The translations under genes were made by a program, and so were the position numbers. A stretch of 64,000 nucleotides of DNA, taken from Tiliqua scincoides (lineage: Eukaryota; Chordata; Lepidosauria; Squamata; Scincidae). The notes beneath the pieces are model-generated. The model was not told where the DNA came from. It saw only the letters and a list, made by a program, of their open reading frames with translations, and did no database searches. The stretch lies in the NCBI RefSeq assembly GCF_035046505.1, contig NC_089822.1, forward strand, positions 2,241,001 through 2,305,000, read 5' to 3'. How positions within the stretch are numbered: position 1 is the stretch's first letter; each line of letters begins with the position of its first letter. Of the stretch, positions 13,601-23,865 are shown piece by piece.

Positions 13601-16600
13601 ATGCAGGAGTCACATTTGAGGGCTTCCATTTGTCCCCAGGACTGAACTGAGGCCCCTAATGCTTCAGACCTCATTTCCTCCGGTTGCCAGCCTGCCCTCC
13701 AATTTGTCCTCCCCCCTCCATTCCCATCTCTCTGTAGCCTTCTTTGCAACCAAGTGTGAAGACTGGTTCCCCACCACACACACACACACTTCCTGTGACA
13801 CCATCTCTCTCTGCTCCCTGTGGTTTGTTGAGCCTCAGAAAGGCCTCCTTCTTTCCTGCGCAGTCTGACAGCGACTGCCTGCTTTTCTCCCAGGCTGCAA
13901 CCCTCTCTCTGCACCTGTGAGCCCTTGTTTCTAGTCCCTTGACCCCCCTGACCTGAGCCCCTTGTGCTTCAGCTGGGGTTCCTTGCCTAATTCCTTCCTT
14001 CCAGCAGGCCCTCCAACCCAGCTCCTGAGCACAGACTTTCCCTTCAGCCTTGCTCCCTTAGGGCATTCCAGTCCCCTCCTCTGGCTGAATGTGTTTCTTT
14101 CTTTCAACAACAGAGAAGTACAACCCAGTATTCATCGGAGATGACAGGTACGCAACCTGGAGGACTGGTCCCTACAACAGTGCGGCGTGGAACAAATATA
14201 CCACCTACCTTCCACGGATCCCCAGGGTAATCCCTGTGACTCCATGGAGACTTGACTACTCCCTCCCAGGTGGTGGGTTCCGCAGGGAGGGGCAGGGCAA
14301 TATTGAGGATCCCACCCATGTGAGTCTTTCGTGCACATGTTACCAGAGTGCTGTGGGGCCACTGTTCAGTGAAGATGCTCCTGCACTGCCATCCCTAACT
14401 CTTCACTGGCCCCATATCTGCCCCTCTTCTCCCCTGATGCCCCCTTGCCCTCCTTCTACTCCACTTGTGCCTTTCTTGTCAACCCCCCCCCCCCCACATT
14501 CTCCTGTGCCTTTTACTATCCTGTTTGTCTTTGTGAACATTGTGCAATCACACCGGGTGGAGCTTTGCACATGCACTGAACACCCAGAGCTTTGTCTGGA
14601 ATGGGCAGATGAACAAGCCAGAGTTGCCCATCCTGTGTGGCTTGTAGTCTCACAGGCCCCTGTTGACTAGTGCCCATAACGCACAATACTGTATCTGGAG
14701 CAGTATGTTTGACCCAGCCTTGTTCCCAGGACTGTTTTCTTGCATCTCCCAGACAGTCTCCCATCCAAACGGAGCTTGATGCCGGGAGCTTAGCTTCTGC
14801 TGTGGAGCTGTATGAAGTACCTTTTGTCAGAATGCGAAGTTCTTGTTGAGTTTGCAAAGACGCAGCCCCCAACTGCAGCCAGCCTTGTTCCCAGCTGCAC
14901 AGTTTTGCTCACACAATGTGACCTTTTCTTGCAGGAGGCTGGGATGGAGACGATACTTCGCGGGATGCCCATGCAGTACCCTCCAAAACCTGAGCGGCTC
15001 AACAATTATGGTAACACACCTGCACTATCCTGGAAGAGAAGAGCAGGGAAATAGGGTGGACCGAGGAGGAGGAGGAGGAGGAAGGCTGATCCCCATCCCC
15101 AGAGCCCAAGCATTCCTCCCCTTTTCACCCTCACCCCTCCCCTCATTTCTTTAGAACGGGAAGTTGTGGTTAACATGCTCAACAGCTTGTCGCGGAAGCA
15201 GCTTCCCTCCATCCAGCACCACTACACCATCCCTGGCCGGATGCCGTATCAAGGCTACTACAGTCCCTGCACCGGGCGCCATTACTGCTTGCGAGGCATG
15301 GACTACTACGTGGACGGAGCACCCAGCAACGAGAGGCAGATCAGCCAATTAGTTGAGAAGATTGTAAGGTTCGGAGGGTTTTGCCCCAAATCTTCCCTTG
15401 GGGCCCTCCCTCCTTGGCTGGGGGGAAGGACTGTAAAAGGGGTTCTCTGTGGTGAGAGGAGGGGCTCAGGCAGGTGGAGGCCCATGTCCCTCTGGGGAAC
15501 AGCTTCTGCTTAGTGGTAGAGCACCTGCTTTGCACACTGAAGGTCCAGCTTCCATCCCAGGCATCTCCACTAAAAGGGTCAGGTTGCAGGAGAGGGGAAA
15601 GACCCTTGGCTGGGACCTGTAAGAGATGCTGCCAGTTAGGGAAGACAGTGACTGGAACAGAGATGTGACTCAGCACAAAGTGTCCATGTGTTCCAGCAGC
15701 ATAAGGTCCTTCATGGCTATCGCAAAATGCAACATGCTGCTCAGGACAGTGTGGCTACTGCCACAGGGCTCAAAAAAGGGAGCAGCGCACCACAGCAGAA
15801 GGCTGTAAAAAGTAGAATAGGGATACCAGCCCACTGGCCTAATGAAACAGCAGGTGAGTCAACGGACTGGAGATGCTAAGCTCAGCTCATTGTCATTCAC
15901 TAGTTATTTGGACATATGGATAATGGGGCTAATACAATGTGCCCAGCTGAAGTTTCAGGCATGGCACATGATTGGTGTGATAAGAACATAAGAACATAAG
16001 AACAGCCCCGCTGGATCAGGCCATAGGCCCATCTAGTCCAGCTTCCTGTATCTCACAGCTGCCCACCAAATGCCCCAGGGAGCACACCAGATAACAAGAG
16101 ACCTCATCCTGGTGCCCTCCCTTGCATCTGGCATTCTGACATAACCCATTTCTAAAATCAGGAGGTTGCGCATACACATCATGGCTTGTAACTCGTAATG
16201 GATTTTTCCTCCAGAAACTTGTCCAATCCCCTTTTAAAGGCGTCTAGGCTAGACACCAGCACCACATCCTGTGGCAAGGAGTTCCACAGACCGACCACAC
16301 GCTGAGTAAAGAAATATTTTCTTTTGTCTGTCCTAACCCGCCCAACACTCAATTTTAGTGAATGTCCCCTGGTTCTGGTATTATGTGAGAGTGTAAAGAG
16401 CATCTCCCTATCCACTCTGTCCATCCCCTGCATAATTTTGTATGTCTCAATCATGTCCCCCCTCAGGCGTCTCTTTTCTAGGCTGAAGAGGCCCAAACGC
16501 CGTAGCCTTTCTTCATAAGGAAGGTGCCCCAGCCCCGTAATCATCTTAGTCGCTCTCTTTTGCACCTTTTCCATTTCCACTATGGCTTTTTTGAGATGCG

Positions 16601-19567
16601 GCGACCAGAACTGGACACAGTACTCCAGGTGTGGCCTTACCATAGATTTGTACAACGGCATATAATATTAGCTGTTTTGTTCTCAATACCCTTCCTAATG
16701 ATCCCAAGCATAGAATTGGCCTTCTTCACTGCCGCCGCACATTGGGTCGACACTTTCATCGACCTGTCCACCACCACCCCAAGATCTCTCTCCTGATCTG
16801 TCACAGACAGCTCAGAACCCATCAGCCTATATCTAAAGTTTTGATTTTTTGCCCCAATGTGCATGACTTTACACTTACTGACATTGAAGCGCATCTGCCA
16901 TTTTGCTACCCATTCTGCCAATCTGGAGAGATCTTTCTGGAGCTCCTCACAATCACTTCTGGTCTTCACCACTCGGAAAAGTTTGGTGTCGCCTGCAAAC
17001 TTAGCCACCTCACTGCTCAGCCCTGTCTCCAGGTCATTTATGAAGAGGTTGAAGAGCACCGGTCCCAGGACAGATCCTTGGGGCACACCACTTTTCACCT
17101 CTCTCCATTGTGAAAATTGCCCACTGCCACCCACTCTCTGCTTCCTGGCCTCCAACCAGTTCTCAATCTATGAGAGGACCTGTCCTCTAATTCCCTGACT
17201 ATGGAGTTTTTTCAGTGACAGAGCAAAGGTCTCCAACTGGTCCATTTTCCAGGGTTGTAGAGTTGCACATGTTGCTGAGCACATTTAATGATCACTCAGC
17301 GTGTGGTTGGTTTGTGGAACTCCTTGCCACAGGATGTGGTGATGGCATCTGGCCTGGATGCCTTTAAAAGGGGATTGGACAAGTTTCTGGAGGAAAAATC
17401 CATTACGGTTTAAAAGCCATGATGTGTATGTGCACATAAAACCTCCTGATTTTAGAAATGGGCTATGTCAGATACAAGGGAGGGCACCAGGATGCAGGTC
17501 TCTTGTTATCTTGTTATCTTGTTATTCCTCCTTATGAGGAAAGGCTACAGCATTTGGGCCTCTTCAGCCTAGAAAAGAGATGCCTGAGGGGGGACATGAT
17601 TGAGACATACAAAATGATGCAGGGGATGGACAGAGTGGATAGGGAGATGCTCTTTACACTCTCACATAATACCAGAACCAGGGGACATCCACTAAAATTG
17701 AGTGTTGGGAGAGTTAGGACAGACAAAAGAAAATATTTCTTTACTCAGCGTGTGGTCGGTCTGTGGAACTCCTTGCCACAGGATGTGGTGATGGCGTCTA
17801 GCCTGGACGCCTTTAAAAGGGGATTGGACAAGTTTCTGGAGGAAAAATCTATTACAGGTTACAAGCCATGATGTGTATGTGCAACCTCCTGTTTTTAGAA
17901 ATTGGCTATGTCAGATGCAAGGGAGGGCACCAGGATGAGGTCTCTTGTTGCCTTGTGTGCTCCCTGGGGCATTTGGTGGGCCGCTGTGAGATACAGGAAG
18001 CTGGACTAGATGGGCCATGGCCTGATCCAGTGGGGCTCTTCCTATGTTCTTATGTCCAGGTGGGGTGGGGGTTGCATGGCTCTTGGGGTCTCTCAGCTTT
18101 TCCTGCCTCCCAATGCTGTTTGCATCATGTGATAGGTCCCCCTCCACGCTAGAGTCAGCCAATTCCCTCTGCTTGCTGCCTCTTGTGTTCCTTCCTTTTG
18201 CAAAGGCACAGACCTAACATGATCTTGCTATGAATATCTGAATCTGGTGTGATGTGCATTGAGTGTAGCCCATAAGGGCTTGCAAAGGACTTCATTAGCA
18301 CCCAGAGAGGCACTTCCCATCCTCTCCTTCACCGTCGCTTTCTAAACCATGAATCTGTTCCATCCTTCTCTCCACGCCTTGCCTTTAAGAAGTCCTCAGT
18401 TTAAATCAAGCTATGGGATTTGTGTAAATGCTTAAGAGGCTTTGCTGAATCAGACTGGAGTTGTTGATCCTGTAGGGTAAACCCTTTTCTAGATTGAGTT
18501 GTTTCCCCTTTTCTTCACACAAGTTATAATTAACTGATGAAATTCACTACCACAACATGTGGTTGTGGCCAGGTGTTCAGCTGTCTTAAAAAAACAAAAA
18601 GGGATTGCATGAATTCCTGGAAAATGGGTCTGCCAATGGCCAAAAAGCCATGACATCCAAGGGGAGGTTTTGTGGAGAGAGGCAGGGGTACCTCTCCTGG
18701 TGACCAAAAGAGGGAGATGGCCATCAGCTGCATACCTTGGTTGTGAGAAGCTGCTCCCTAACTGGGGCTAGAAACAGTCCTTCTTCCCTACTGCAGCTCA
18801 AGACATAAAATGGAGACAACTACATGTTCTTCCCCGTTCATCCCAGCCTTCATTTCTCCTCCCTTCCTCTGTCGTCTCCCTTTTGTCAATAGCTAGTACA
18901 GTATAGTAGTATTAAGAATATTTATATAGTGCTTTTCCGTAACAGAAATTTCCCAGAGCTATTTATACAGCAAAAGTAATGAGAAATGGTCCCTGTCCCC
19001 AAAAGGGGCTCACAGTCTTTAAAAACAGTGTTTTAAAAGATGCAAAGGGGCCACCAGCCATCAGCCACTGCTATGTTGGGGCGAACAGGACAGTTGCTCA
19101 CTCCTTGCTCAGAACAGGAGGAGCCCCAATTAAACAGTGCCTCCTTCTGGCCAAGTTAGCAGAGACTCTAGATTGTCAGACTCTTGGGGCAGGGACCTGT
19201 CTTCTCCTTCTTTGTACAGCACCAAATACAAGAATCGTACTATACAACTGAATGACAATGAGAGGCCAGCTGGGTCTTGGTCTGATCCCACAGTGTGGTT
19301 CTGACATGCCCGTCTCGACTCCTCTGACTTGCCCCCTGCCCTTCAGCTCTCACCTCACAGACTGCTGTGGCAGGACAGGAAGTTTCACTAACATGCCAGG
19401 CCCTCTCTGTGCCCCTCAAGTGCGTGCAAGGCCCAGCCTTTGCTGCCTGTAACTGTGAGCTCTTCTTCCTCTTCCAGGAATTTCCCATATTACGACCACC
19501 ACCAAGGGATGACTCTGTGCGCACGTGTGCCCGACCTGCCGCCGTCTTTCCCATATATGAACCTTAA
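4476..19567 (+). CDS. SPMIP6: SPMIP6 (C9orf24/SMRP1), sperm microtubule inner protein 6, spliced, exon A isoform
   Basis: Family members bind inside the doublet microtubules of the sperm flagellum and were first described at the spermatid manchette. Coding exons: 4476-4610, 13368-13515, 14114-14226, 14935-15010, 15155-15363 and 19478-19567. All introns are GT-AG and the phases fit (0, 1, 0, 1, 0), giving 256 residues against about 262 in human. Matching landmarks recalled from human are the N-terminus MFLF..KTKTPISTY, then NKYTTYLPR, RGMP, PPKPERLN, VVNMLNSLSR, GRHYCLRGMDYY and the C-terminal P-I-x-E-P. There is no signal peptide or membrane segment, as expected for an axonemal protein. The start at 4476 is the Met that opens the conserved N-terminus. 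Intron lengths are inflated by CR1, L2 and SINE insertions. Family identity is secure; the exon joins are read from splice signals only. Confidence 0.93.
4611..6514 (+). other. SPMIP6 intron 1 (exon A isoform), first part
   Basis: This stretch between first exon A and the first recognisable repeat shows no coding or repeat signature I can support. Confidence 0.5.
6515..6815 (-). mobile_element. Old CR1-type LINE fragment
   Basis: On the minus strand this reads as a diverged CR1 3' region: the 'agccctgttgggtcagg' start, 'catctagtccag' and 'cacatcttgtggcag' blocks align with the younger copies at 15981 and 44692. Many substitutions mark it as an older insertion. Confidence 0.75.
7195..7335 (-). 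mobile_element. 5S rRNA-derived SINE (5S-Sauria-like)
   Basis: Read on the minus strand, 7335 down to 7249 is the 3' two-thirds of a 5S rRNA gene, including the internal promoter region (AAGCTAAGCAGGGTC, TGGTTAGTACTTGGATGGGA, CCGCCTGGGAATACC). It is followed by a tail (CCATAGTCTTTCGAGACTGA then AGGTTGCC) and an AACC repeat. The same tail closes the LINEs at 23866-24838 and 29687-29957, so the SINE probably uses that LINE's machinery. It is not a functional 5S gene because the 5' third is missing. Confidence 0.88.
7555..7845 (+). mobile_element. L2-like LINE, C-terminal and 3' end fragment
   Basis: The frame at 7588-7722 begins RAFSMVAPRLWHSRP, like the end of L2-clade reverse transcriptase ORFs (AFSV.AP.LWNSLP). 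It is followed by a T-rich 3' UTR and a degraded tail with an 'aagggcgaaaggagg' box near 7800. It is old and non-coding now. Confidence 0.6.
8398..8752. mobile_element. Possible hAT-like non-autonomous element
   Basis: The left part contains 'ggttcttcaacctgtggtt' and the right end reads 'gttgaacaccactg', roughly inverted. This fits the CAGTGGTTCT...AGAACCACTG termini common in hAT MITEs. I find no clear target-site duplication. Confidence 0.4.
8968..9110 (+). mobile_element. Possible degraded tRNA-derived SINE
   Basis: A B-box-like 'aggttcaatctcc' at 9008-9020 follows a 'gcatgcttggtgtgcc' stretch, the same order as in the tRNA-Ala-like SINEs at 15485 and 21826. It is strongly diverged. Confidence 0.35.
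9380..9715 (+). promoter_or_regulatory. SPMIP6: Candidate promoter / 5' UTR of SPMIP6 first exon B
   Basis: A near-palindrome TGACATCACAAGTGATGCA lies at 9471-9489, about 227 bp before the exon B start codon; the exon A copy is about 248 bp before its start. The two differ at one base, which removes the central E-box here. Sequence just upstream is also loosely alike. This supports a separate promoter for exon B. Confidence 0.45.
9716..9853 (+). CDS. SPMIP6: SPMIP6 alternative first coding exon B
   Basis: It encodes 46 residues beginning MFIFAHKTDTPISTYTDSY and ends in phase 0 at an AAG|GTAAAT donor, so it can splice to the exon at 13368 exactly as exon A does and would give a 257-residue isoform. 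The first 20 residues are very close to exon A, while residues 21-46 are diverged (Q-T-Y-K-E-P-V against K-T-F-E-E-A-P-V). The reading frame and donor are intact, so selection seems to maintain it. It probably arose by tandem duplication of promoter plus first exon. Expression is unproven. Confidence 0.82.
9854..13367 (+). other. SPMIP6 intron between first exon B and exon 2
   Basis: No coding signature is seen. An AT-rich stretch at about 11915-12020 with repeated AATAAA-like words resembles a reversed LINE 3' tail but is too diverged to assign. The intron ends in a normal polypyrimidine tract and CAG at 13365-13367. Confidence 0.5.
13368..13515 (+). CDS. SPMIP6: SPMIP6 exon 2
   Basis: Phase 0 in, phase 1 out. 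It encodes 49 residues plus one base, including LEKMVKKAVQEYSY and the PYKYWVTREE segment, matching human EALQKMAKCAVQDYTY and EKYWLSQEE. The acceptor is CTTTCAG and the donor is GTACTT. Confidence 0.92.
14114..14226 (+). CDS. SPMIP6: SPMIP6 exon 3
   Basis: Phase 1 in, phase 0 out. It encodes the most conserved block, GPYNSAAWNKYTTYLPRIPR (human EPYNSSCCNKYTTYLPRLPK). The acceptor is CAACAACAG, with its T-rich tract at about 14091-14106, and the donor is GTAATC. Confidence 0.93.
14935..15010 (+). CDS. SPMIP6: SPMIP6 exon 4
   Basis: Phase 0 in, phase 1 out. It encodes EAGMETILRGMPMQYPPKPE and then RLNNY, matching human EARMETAVRGMPLECPPRPE-RLNAY. Confidence 0.93.
15155..15363 (+). CDS. SPMIP6: SPMIP6 exon 5
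   Basis: Phase 1 in, phase 0 out. It carries REVVVNMLNSLSRKQLP and the GRHYCLRGMDYY motif, both near-identical to human. The human insertion between these blocks is a few residues longer. The donor is ATT|GTAAGG. Confidence 0.93.
15485..15662 (+). mobile_element. tRNA-Ala-like SINE
   Basis: The head reads like a tRNA-Ala D-arm and anticodon arm ('cttagtggtagagcacctg', 'ctttgcacactgaaggtcc'), followed by a degraded B box. It resembles copies at 21826, 36908 and 51410. Confidence 0.6.
15981..17213 (-). mobile_element. CR1-type LINE, 5' truncated, reverse transcriptase 3' half
   Basis: The 3' end with its TTCTTATG repeats lies at 15981 and the truncation at about 17213. Two frames together span much of the reverse transcriptase: 16637-17155 has SGVPQGSVLGPVLFNLFIND and a catalytic box mutated to FAGDT, and 16179-16661 has the C-terminal region from MPLYKSMVRPHLEYC. 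The frame break and the lost second Asp residue show it is dead. It lies in the last SPMIP6 intron in antisense orientation. Confidence 0.92.
17292..18054 (+). mobile_element. Two adjoining CR1-type fragments
   Basis: 17292-17515 is the terminal ORF and 3' UTR part of one copy (from 'cactcagcgtgtggttgg'). It runs without a proper tail into 17524-18054, which restarts further upstream in the ORF (EERLQHLGLFSLEKRCLRGD) and goes on to the normal 3' end. This is either two insertions or an internal tandem duplication. Confidence 0.85.
18897..19250 (-). mobile_element. Diverged SINE, same family as 25361 and 32995
   Basis: On the minus strand 19014-18905 carries the 'ttgtgagcc..ttttgggacagggacc' and 'gctat.taaat' blocks seen in the plus-strand copies. 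The adjoining 19155-19250 also contains a 'ggggcagggacctgtcttct' box of the kind found in L2-tailed SINEs on the plus strand. Boundaries are uncertain. Confidence 0.45.
19478..19567 (+). CDS. SPMIP6: SPMIP6 last coding exon
   Basis: Phase 0 in. It encodes 29 residues ending in PAAVFPIYEP and a TAA stop (human PAVILPISEP). The acceptor is CTTCCAG. The middle of this exon is poorly conserved, as in other species. Confidence 0.88.
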   Translation, partial: EFPILRPPPRDDSVRTCARPAAVFPIYEP

Positions 19568-20325
19568 GTAAGGAGTCCAAGTATGGGTTTGAGGATGGGG
19601 AAGGGGGGCGCCAGGAACCAGCTCCAGCAATAATCAAGTGTTGCAGTGGTTTTCAAATTGTGTTCTGGGGCACCCCGAGGCTTCTTGGGAGCTTTGCAGG
19701 GATCCTCAGAGATCCACCTATTAATGTCCCGAGCACACGCAGGGAGGTAGTGGAGGCATCGGAGTAATTTGTCACATTGTTATCTTGTCTTTTCCGTGGT
19801 GGCGCTCAGGGTGGTGTCCGTGGGGTCCCCAGGTGGTTGCCCATCCAGGCAATGGCCAAAGTTGCCTGCTTAGCTTCGTCAGGACGATGGTCTCATGTGT
19901 GCTCAAAACCATGCCTGGGACTTTGGTGTGCTCTTGTGCATGTACCTCTACATGCATCTCTCAAGGACAACCAAAAGTACTTTCTTCTAGTCTCCTGAGC
20001 CATTTGGATGGACTGGTGTCAAGTGAAACACCCTTGCAGGGGTCGACAGCACTGCAGTGGCATGGGGTGGGGGAGTAGGGGGAAGCCACTCTTCCAGTTC
20101 ATTGGTCATCATTTGTAGTCCTGCCATAACTTTTGTATGAGTTTAAAAAAAAAATCAGAAAGGGCTGTGAGGCCTTGGAAACAGGGAGGAAGCACACAGT
20201 GCAGCCACCTGTCAGCAGTGGGTGTGCCCAGACCTGGCCAGTGCCTGAATGAATCCCAACTAAAACCCCGTGGACATGGAGACTGTCTTGAGCTCCAGTG
20301 CAGAAGAGAGGTGCTGTCACAATAT

Positions 20326-20331
20326 AATAAA
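20326..20331 (+). terminator. SPMIP6: Candidate SPMIP6 polyadenylation signal
   Basis: This is the first clear AATAAA on the plus strand after the stop codon, about 760 bp downstream. The following GT-rich element is weak, so the real site may differ. Confidence 0.3.
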
Positions 20332-20344
20332 AGGTGGCACATAA

Positions 20345-21825
20345 TTGCCTATAAGCAGACAGTGCCAGAAGAAAGCAATCCAACTTGTGCTTTGGAGAAA
20401 CTCAGGCTCTCCATGCACAGGCGCGGATCTGCCCACTTTTTATAACGGGGGAGATATATTTTGCGCAAAGCAGTTTCATTTCTGTGATTTGGCAAACTGG
20501 AACACTGCAGCAAAAGGAGAGGTGCAGGTAAGGAAAGCACCTGGTCCAAAAGTGTTTTAGGAATCAGTAGCAATGATTCAAAGAGAAAGCAGAAGCATCG
20601 TCCTTTGAGATACCAGCACCACTTCCTGTCCCATTGACAGTGGTCAGGACAGACAAATGAACTTGTGGATTCACTGTCACAAGACGCAGCTGCCTTGGTT
20701 GTCTCTACAAGGACCCTGGACACGTTCATGGAGGAGATGTCTCTGGGCTTCTGGCCATGCTGGCTGAGTGGTGCCTCCATGGTCAGCCTGTGGGGTGGGG
20801 GAAGCAGGGGAGGGTGATGACGTTCATGTCCTCTTGTGGGGCTGCCAGGTGCGTCCAGTTGGCCCTTGTGCAGGCTGCTGAGATGGGTTTTGATCTGATC
20901 CAGAAGGCTGCTCTTCTCCTTTTCGAAGGAGTAGTTGCAACCTGTGGTCCTAGAACTCTTCCTCCCTTTCCTAAAAACAAAAAATTGAGACCAATGCCCC
21001 ACTCAATTGACAACCAGACCCCCCCCCCCAACCTTGGATGTAATTGTAAGAGGAAACAGCTCTAGTTTTCACTTTGGGCAACCTAGAAAACCTGCATCCA
21101 AACGTCCTAAAGGGGGTTGATAACTGGTGTTGCTTGCCCAGGTTTAAGCACCACTTTTGTGTGGCACAATTGATGCCACTGACAGACCCTCCTGTTCAAG
21201 GGAGGGACAATCTGGCTGGGATCTAGGAAGAAACATCCTGTTCAGATCCTGGCTGACTCTCTTGCTCTCCTTTTCTGGCAGGTGGGAAACAAGTCATTTC
21301 AAGAGGACTGGGGGACCACAGAGGGACAGCTATATAATTCACCCTGAGTTCGCTTCAGAGTGCCTCCCCACCCCGCCGTGTTGGTAGGAAAGAGTTGAGA
21401 CAGGCTGCCATTAAAAGTGCCACTGGTGACTAATGGGGCCTCCGTTCTTTCCTGGGTGTGCAGGGGACCTCCTCTTCACCACAGCAACCAATTGGCAGTC
21501 AAGGGGGGCACACACTACTGGGGAGGGGGGTTGTACCATCTCCTTCCCCCAGGAGCAGTTACTCTGCAGAAACAGGAAGTTCACCCAGACACAAAACTTG
21601 ATTGTGTGCTTGAGGTTTTAGTCTCCTGCCTTCAAATTCTTAAGGCAAGCTGTGCAACATTTCACGAGACCAGGCTCTGGAATGGATAAACATAGTAGAA
21701 TTCTGGGGAGGTTGGCTTTATCCTCCAGGAAGTGTCTCAATGGTAATGCAGCCAATTCTGAACAGGGGCAGGTACCTGGTGTGTGAATACTTCTTGATCT
21801 GGGACATTCCCAGGACATGTAGCTG
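20345..21825. other. Intergenic, nothing recognised
   Basis: The 217-codon minus-strand frame at 20349-21002 has no domain and low complexity. I see no gene or assignable repeat. Confidence 0.45.
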
Positions 21826-21990
21826 GTGGTGAGGGCTGCAGCTCAGTGACAAAGGGCCTGACAGTTCAATCCCTGGCAGCATCTCCAGATGCAGCTGGGA
21901 AAGATCCTTCTCTGACCCCTGGAGAACTGCTGGCAGCCAGTGCTGAGACAACCAAACCAAAGCCTGGCTCAGCAGAAGGCAGGTTCCAGT
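21826..21990 (+). mobile_element. tRNA-Ala-like SINE
   Basis: The head 'ggctgcagctcagtgacaaa' is the A-box region, and 'cagttcaatccctggcagc' at about 21860-21880 is a good B box and acceptor stem. A non-tRNA body follows. Confidence 0.7.
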
Positions 21991-22177
21991 GCTGGGGTCC
22001 CTTTTCTCAGCTGTGGTCTTTCCTGGAGAAGATGGACCTGGCATTCCTCCCCTGCTCCTTTCACAGCTGGATCACATATCGTTCAGTGCTTGTGCTCCTC
22101 TTCCCCAAGTGGTGAGACAGCTGCACAGCTGGTTTCCTTTGGAGGATGGAGTGCAGGAGGCTGACAGTGTTCATGTG

Positions 22178-23122
22178 TTCTCCAGACTGGCAGAATGGGC
22201 AGCAAAATGGCAGATGCGCTTCAATGTCAGTAAGTGTAAAGTCATGCACATTGGGGCAAAAAATCAAAACTTCACATATAGGCTGATGGGTTCTGAGCTG
22301 TCTGTGACAGATCAGGAGAGAGATCTTGGGGTGGTGGTGGACAGGTTGATGAAAGTGTCGACCCAATGTGCGGCGGCAGTGAAGAAGGCCAATTCTATGC
22401 TTGGGATCATTAGGAAGGGTATTGAGAACAAAACGGCTAATCGTATAATGCCGTTGTACAAATCTATGGTAAGGCCACACCTGGAGTATTGTGTCCAGTT
22501 CTGGTCGCCGCATCTCAAAAAAGACATAGTGGAAATGGAAAAGGTGCAAAAGAGAGCGACTAAGATGATTACGGGGCTGAGGCACCTTCCTTATGAAGAA
22601 AGGCTACAGCGTTTGGGCCTCTTCAGCCTAGAAAAGAGACGCCTGAGGGGGGACATGATTGAGACATACAAAATTATGCAGGGGATGGACAGAGTGGATA
22701 GGGAGATGCTCTTTACACTCTCACATAATACCAGAACCAGGGGACATTCACTAAAATTGAATGTTGGGCGGGTTAGGACAGACAAAAGAAAATATTTCTT
22801 TACTCAGCGTGTGGTCGGTCTGTGGAACTCCTTGCCACAGGATGTGGTACTGGTGTCTAGCCTAGACGCCTTTAAAAGGGGATTGGACAAGTTTCTGGAG
22901 GAAAAATCCATTACGGGGTGCAAGCCATGATGTGTATGCGCAACCTCCTGATTTTAGAAATGGGTTATGTCAGAATGCCAGATGCAAGGGAGGGCACCAG
23001 GATGAGGTCTCTTGTTATCTGGTGTGCTCCCTGGGGCATTTGGTGGGCCGCTGTGAGATACAGGAAGCTGGACTAGATGGGCCTATGGCCTGATCCAGTG
23101 GGGCTGTTCTTATGTTCTTAAC
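22178..23122 (+). mobile_element. CR1-type LINE, 5' truncated, long open ORF
   Basis: The element-encoded frame runs from RLAEWAAKWQMRFNVSKCKV to the C-terminus at 22930 without a stop; upstream the frame continues by chance into non-element DNA. It then has the standard 3' UTR and octamer tail. The open frame and close similarity to the 15981, 35104 and 55200 copies suggest a fairly young insertion. Confidence 0.93.
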
Positions 23123-23396
23123 TACAATTCCCAGGAAGCCTTGCAGGTCTCTTGTTATCTGGTGTGCTCCCTGGGGCATTTGGTGGGCCACTGTGAGATA
23201 CAGGAAGCTGGACTAGATGGGCCTATGGCCTGATCCAGTGGGGCTGTTCTTATGTTCTTAACTACAATTCCCAGGAAGCCTTGCAGGTCTCTTGTTATCT
23301 GGTGTGCTCCCTGGGGCATTTGGTGGGCTGCTGTGAGATACAGGAAGCTGGACTAGATGGGCCTATGGCCTGATCCAGCGGGGCTGTTCTTATGTG
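23006..23396 (+). repeat. 140-bp tandem trimer of a CR1 3' tail
   Basis: The block from 'ggtctcttgttatctggtg' to 'ttcttatgttctta' plus a 26-bp linker starting 'actacaattcccaggaagcc' recurs with starts at 23006, 23146 and 23286. The units differ by only a few bases. The third ends early and abuts an older CR1 copy. Confidence 0.93.
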
Positions 23397-23842
23397 CAAT
23401 GTCTCAAAAAGGTGTAGTGGAGCTGGAAAAAGTGCAGAAAAGACAGACCAAAATGATTACTGAGCTGGGACAGGTGACATCCACCAAAACTGAGAATCGG
23501 GAGAGTTAGGACAGGCAAAAATAAATATTTCTTTTATGTGTAATTAATCTGTGGAATTACCTGCTGCAGGATGTGGAGATGGCATCTGGCCTAGATATCT
23601 GTAAAAAGTCATTGGACAGAGTTATGGAGGAAAAGTCCATCACAGGTTACAAGCCGTGATGCCTGTATGCAGCCTCTGAGCTTGAAAGGTGGCCTGTTGC
23701 TGAATACCAGATGCACGGGAGTGGCAACAGGGATCTTGTTCTCTGGTATGCTCCCTGAAGCATTTGGTGGGCCACCGTGAGATACAGGAAGCTGGACTAG
23801 ACGGGCCTTCACCTGATCCAGCAGGGCTCCTCTGATGCTCTT
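23397..23842 (+). mobile_element. Older CR1-type LINE fragment
   Basis: This is a diverged copy of the CR1 C-terminal ORF and 3' UTR ('ctggactagacgggccttc', 'ctgatccagcagggctcc'), with several indels and no open frame. Confidence 0.85.
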
Positions 23843-23865
23843 AATGTTATTGATTTACAAATATA

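Noticed and set aside
15485-15560. tRNA-Ala gene
   Set aside because: The T-arm is degraded and a SINE body follows; other copies are dispersed.
20349-21002. 217-codon minus-strand open frame
   Set aside because: No recognisable family and no splice or promoter context.
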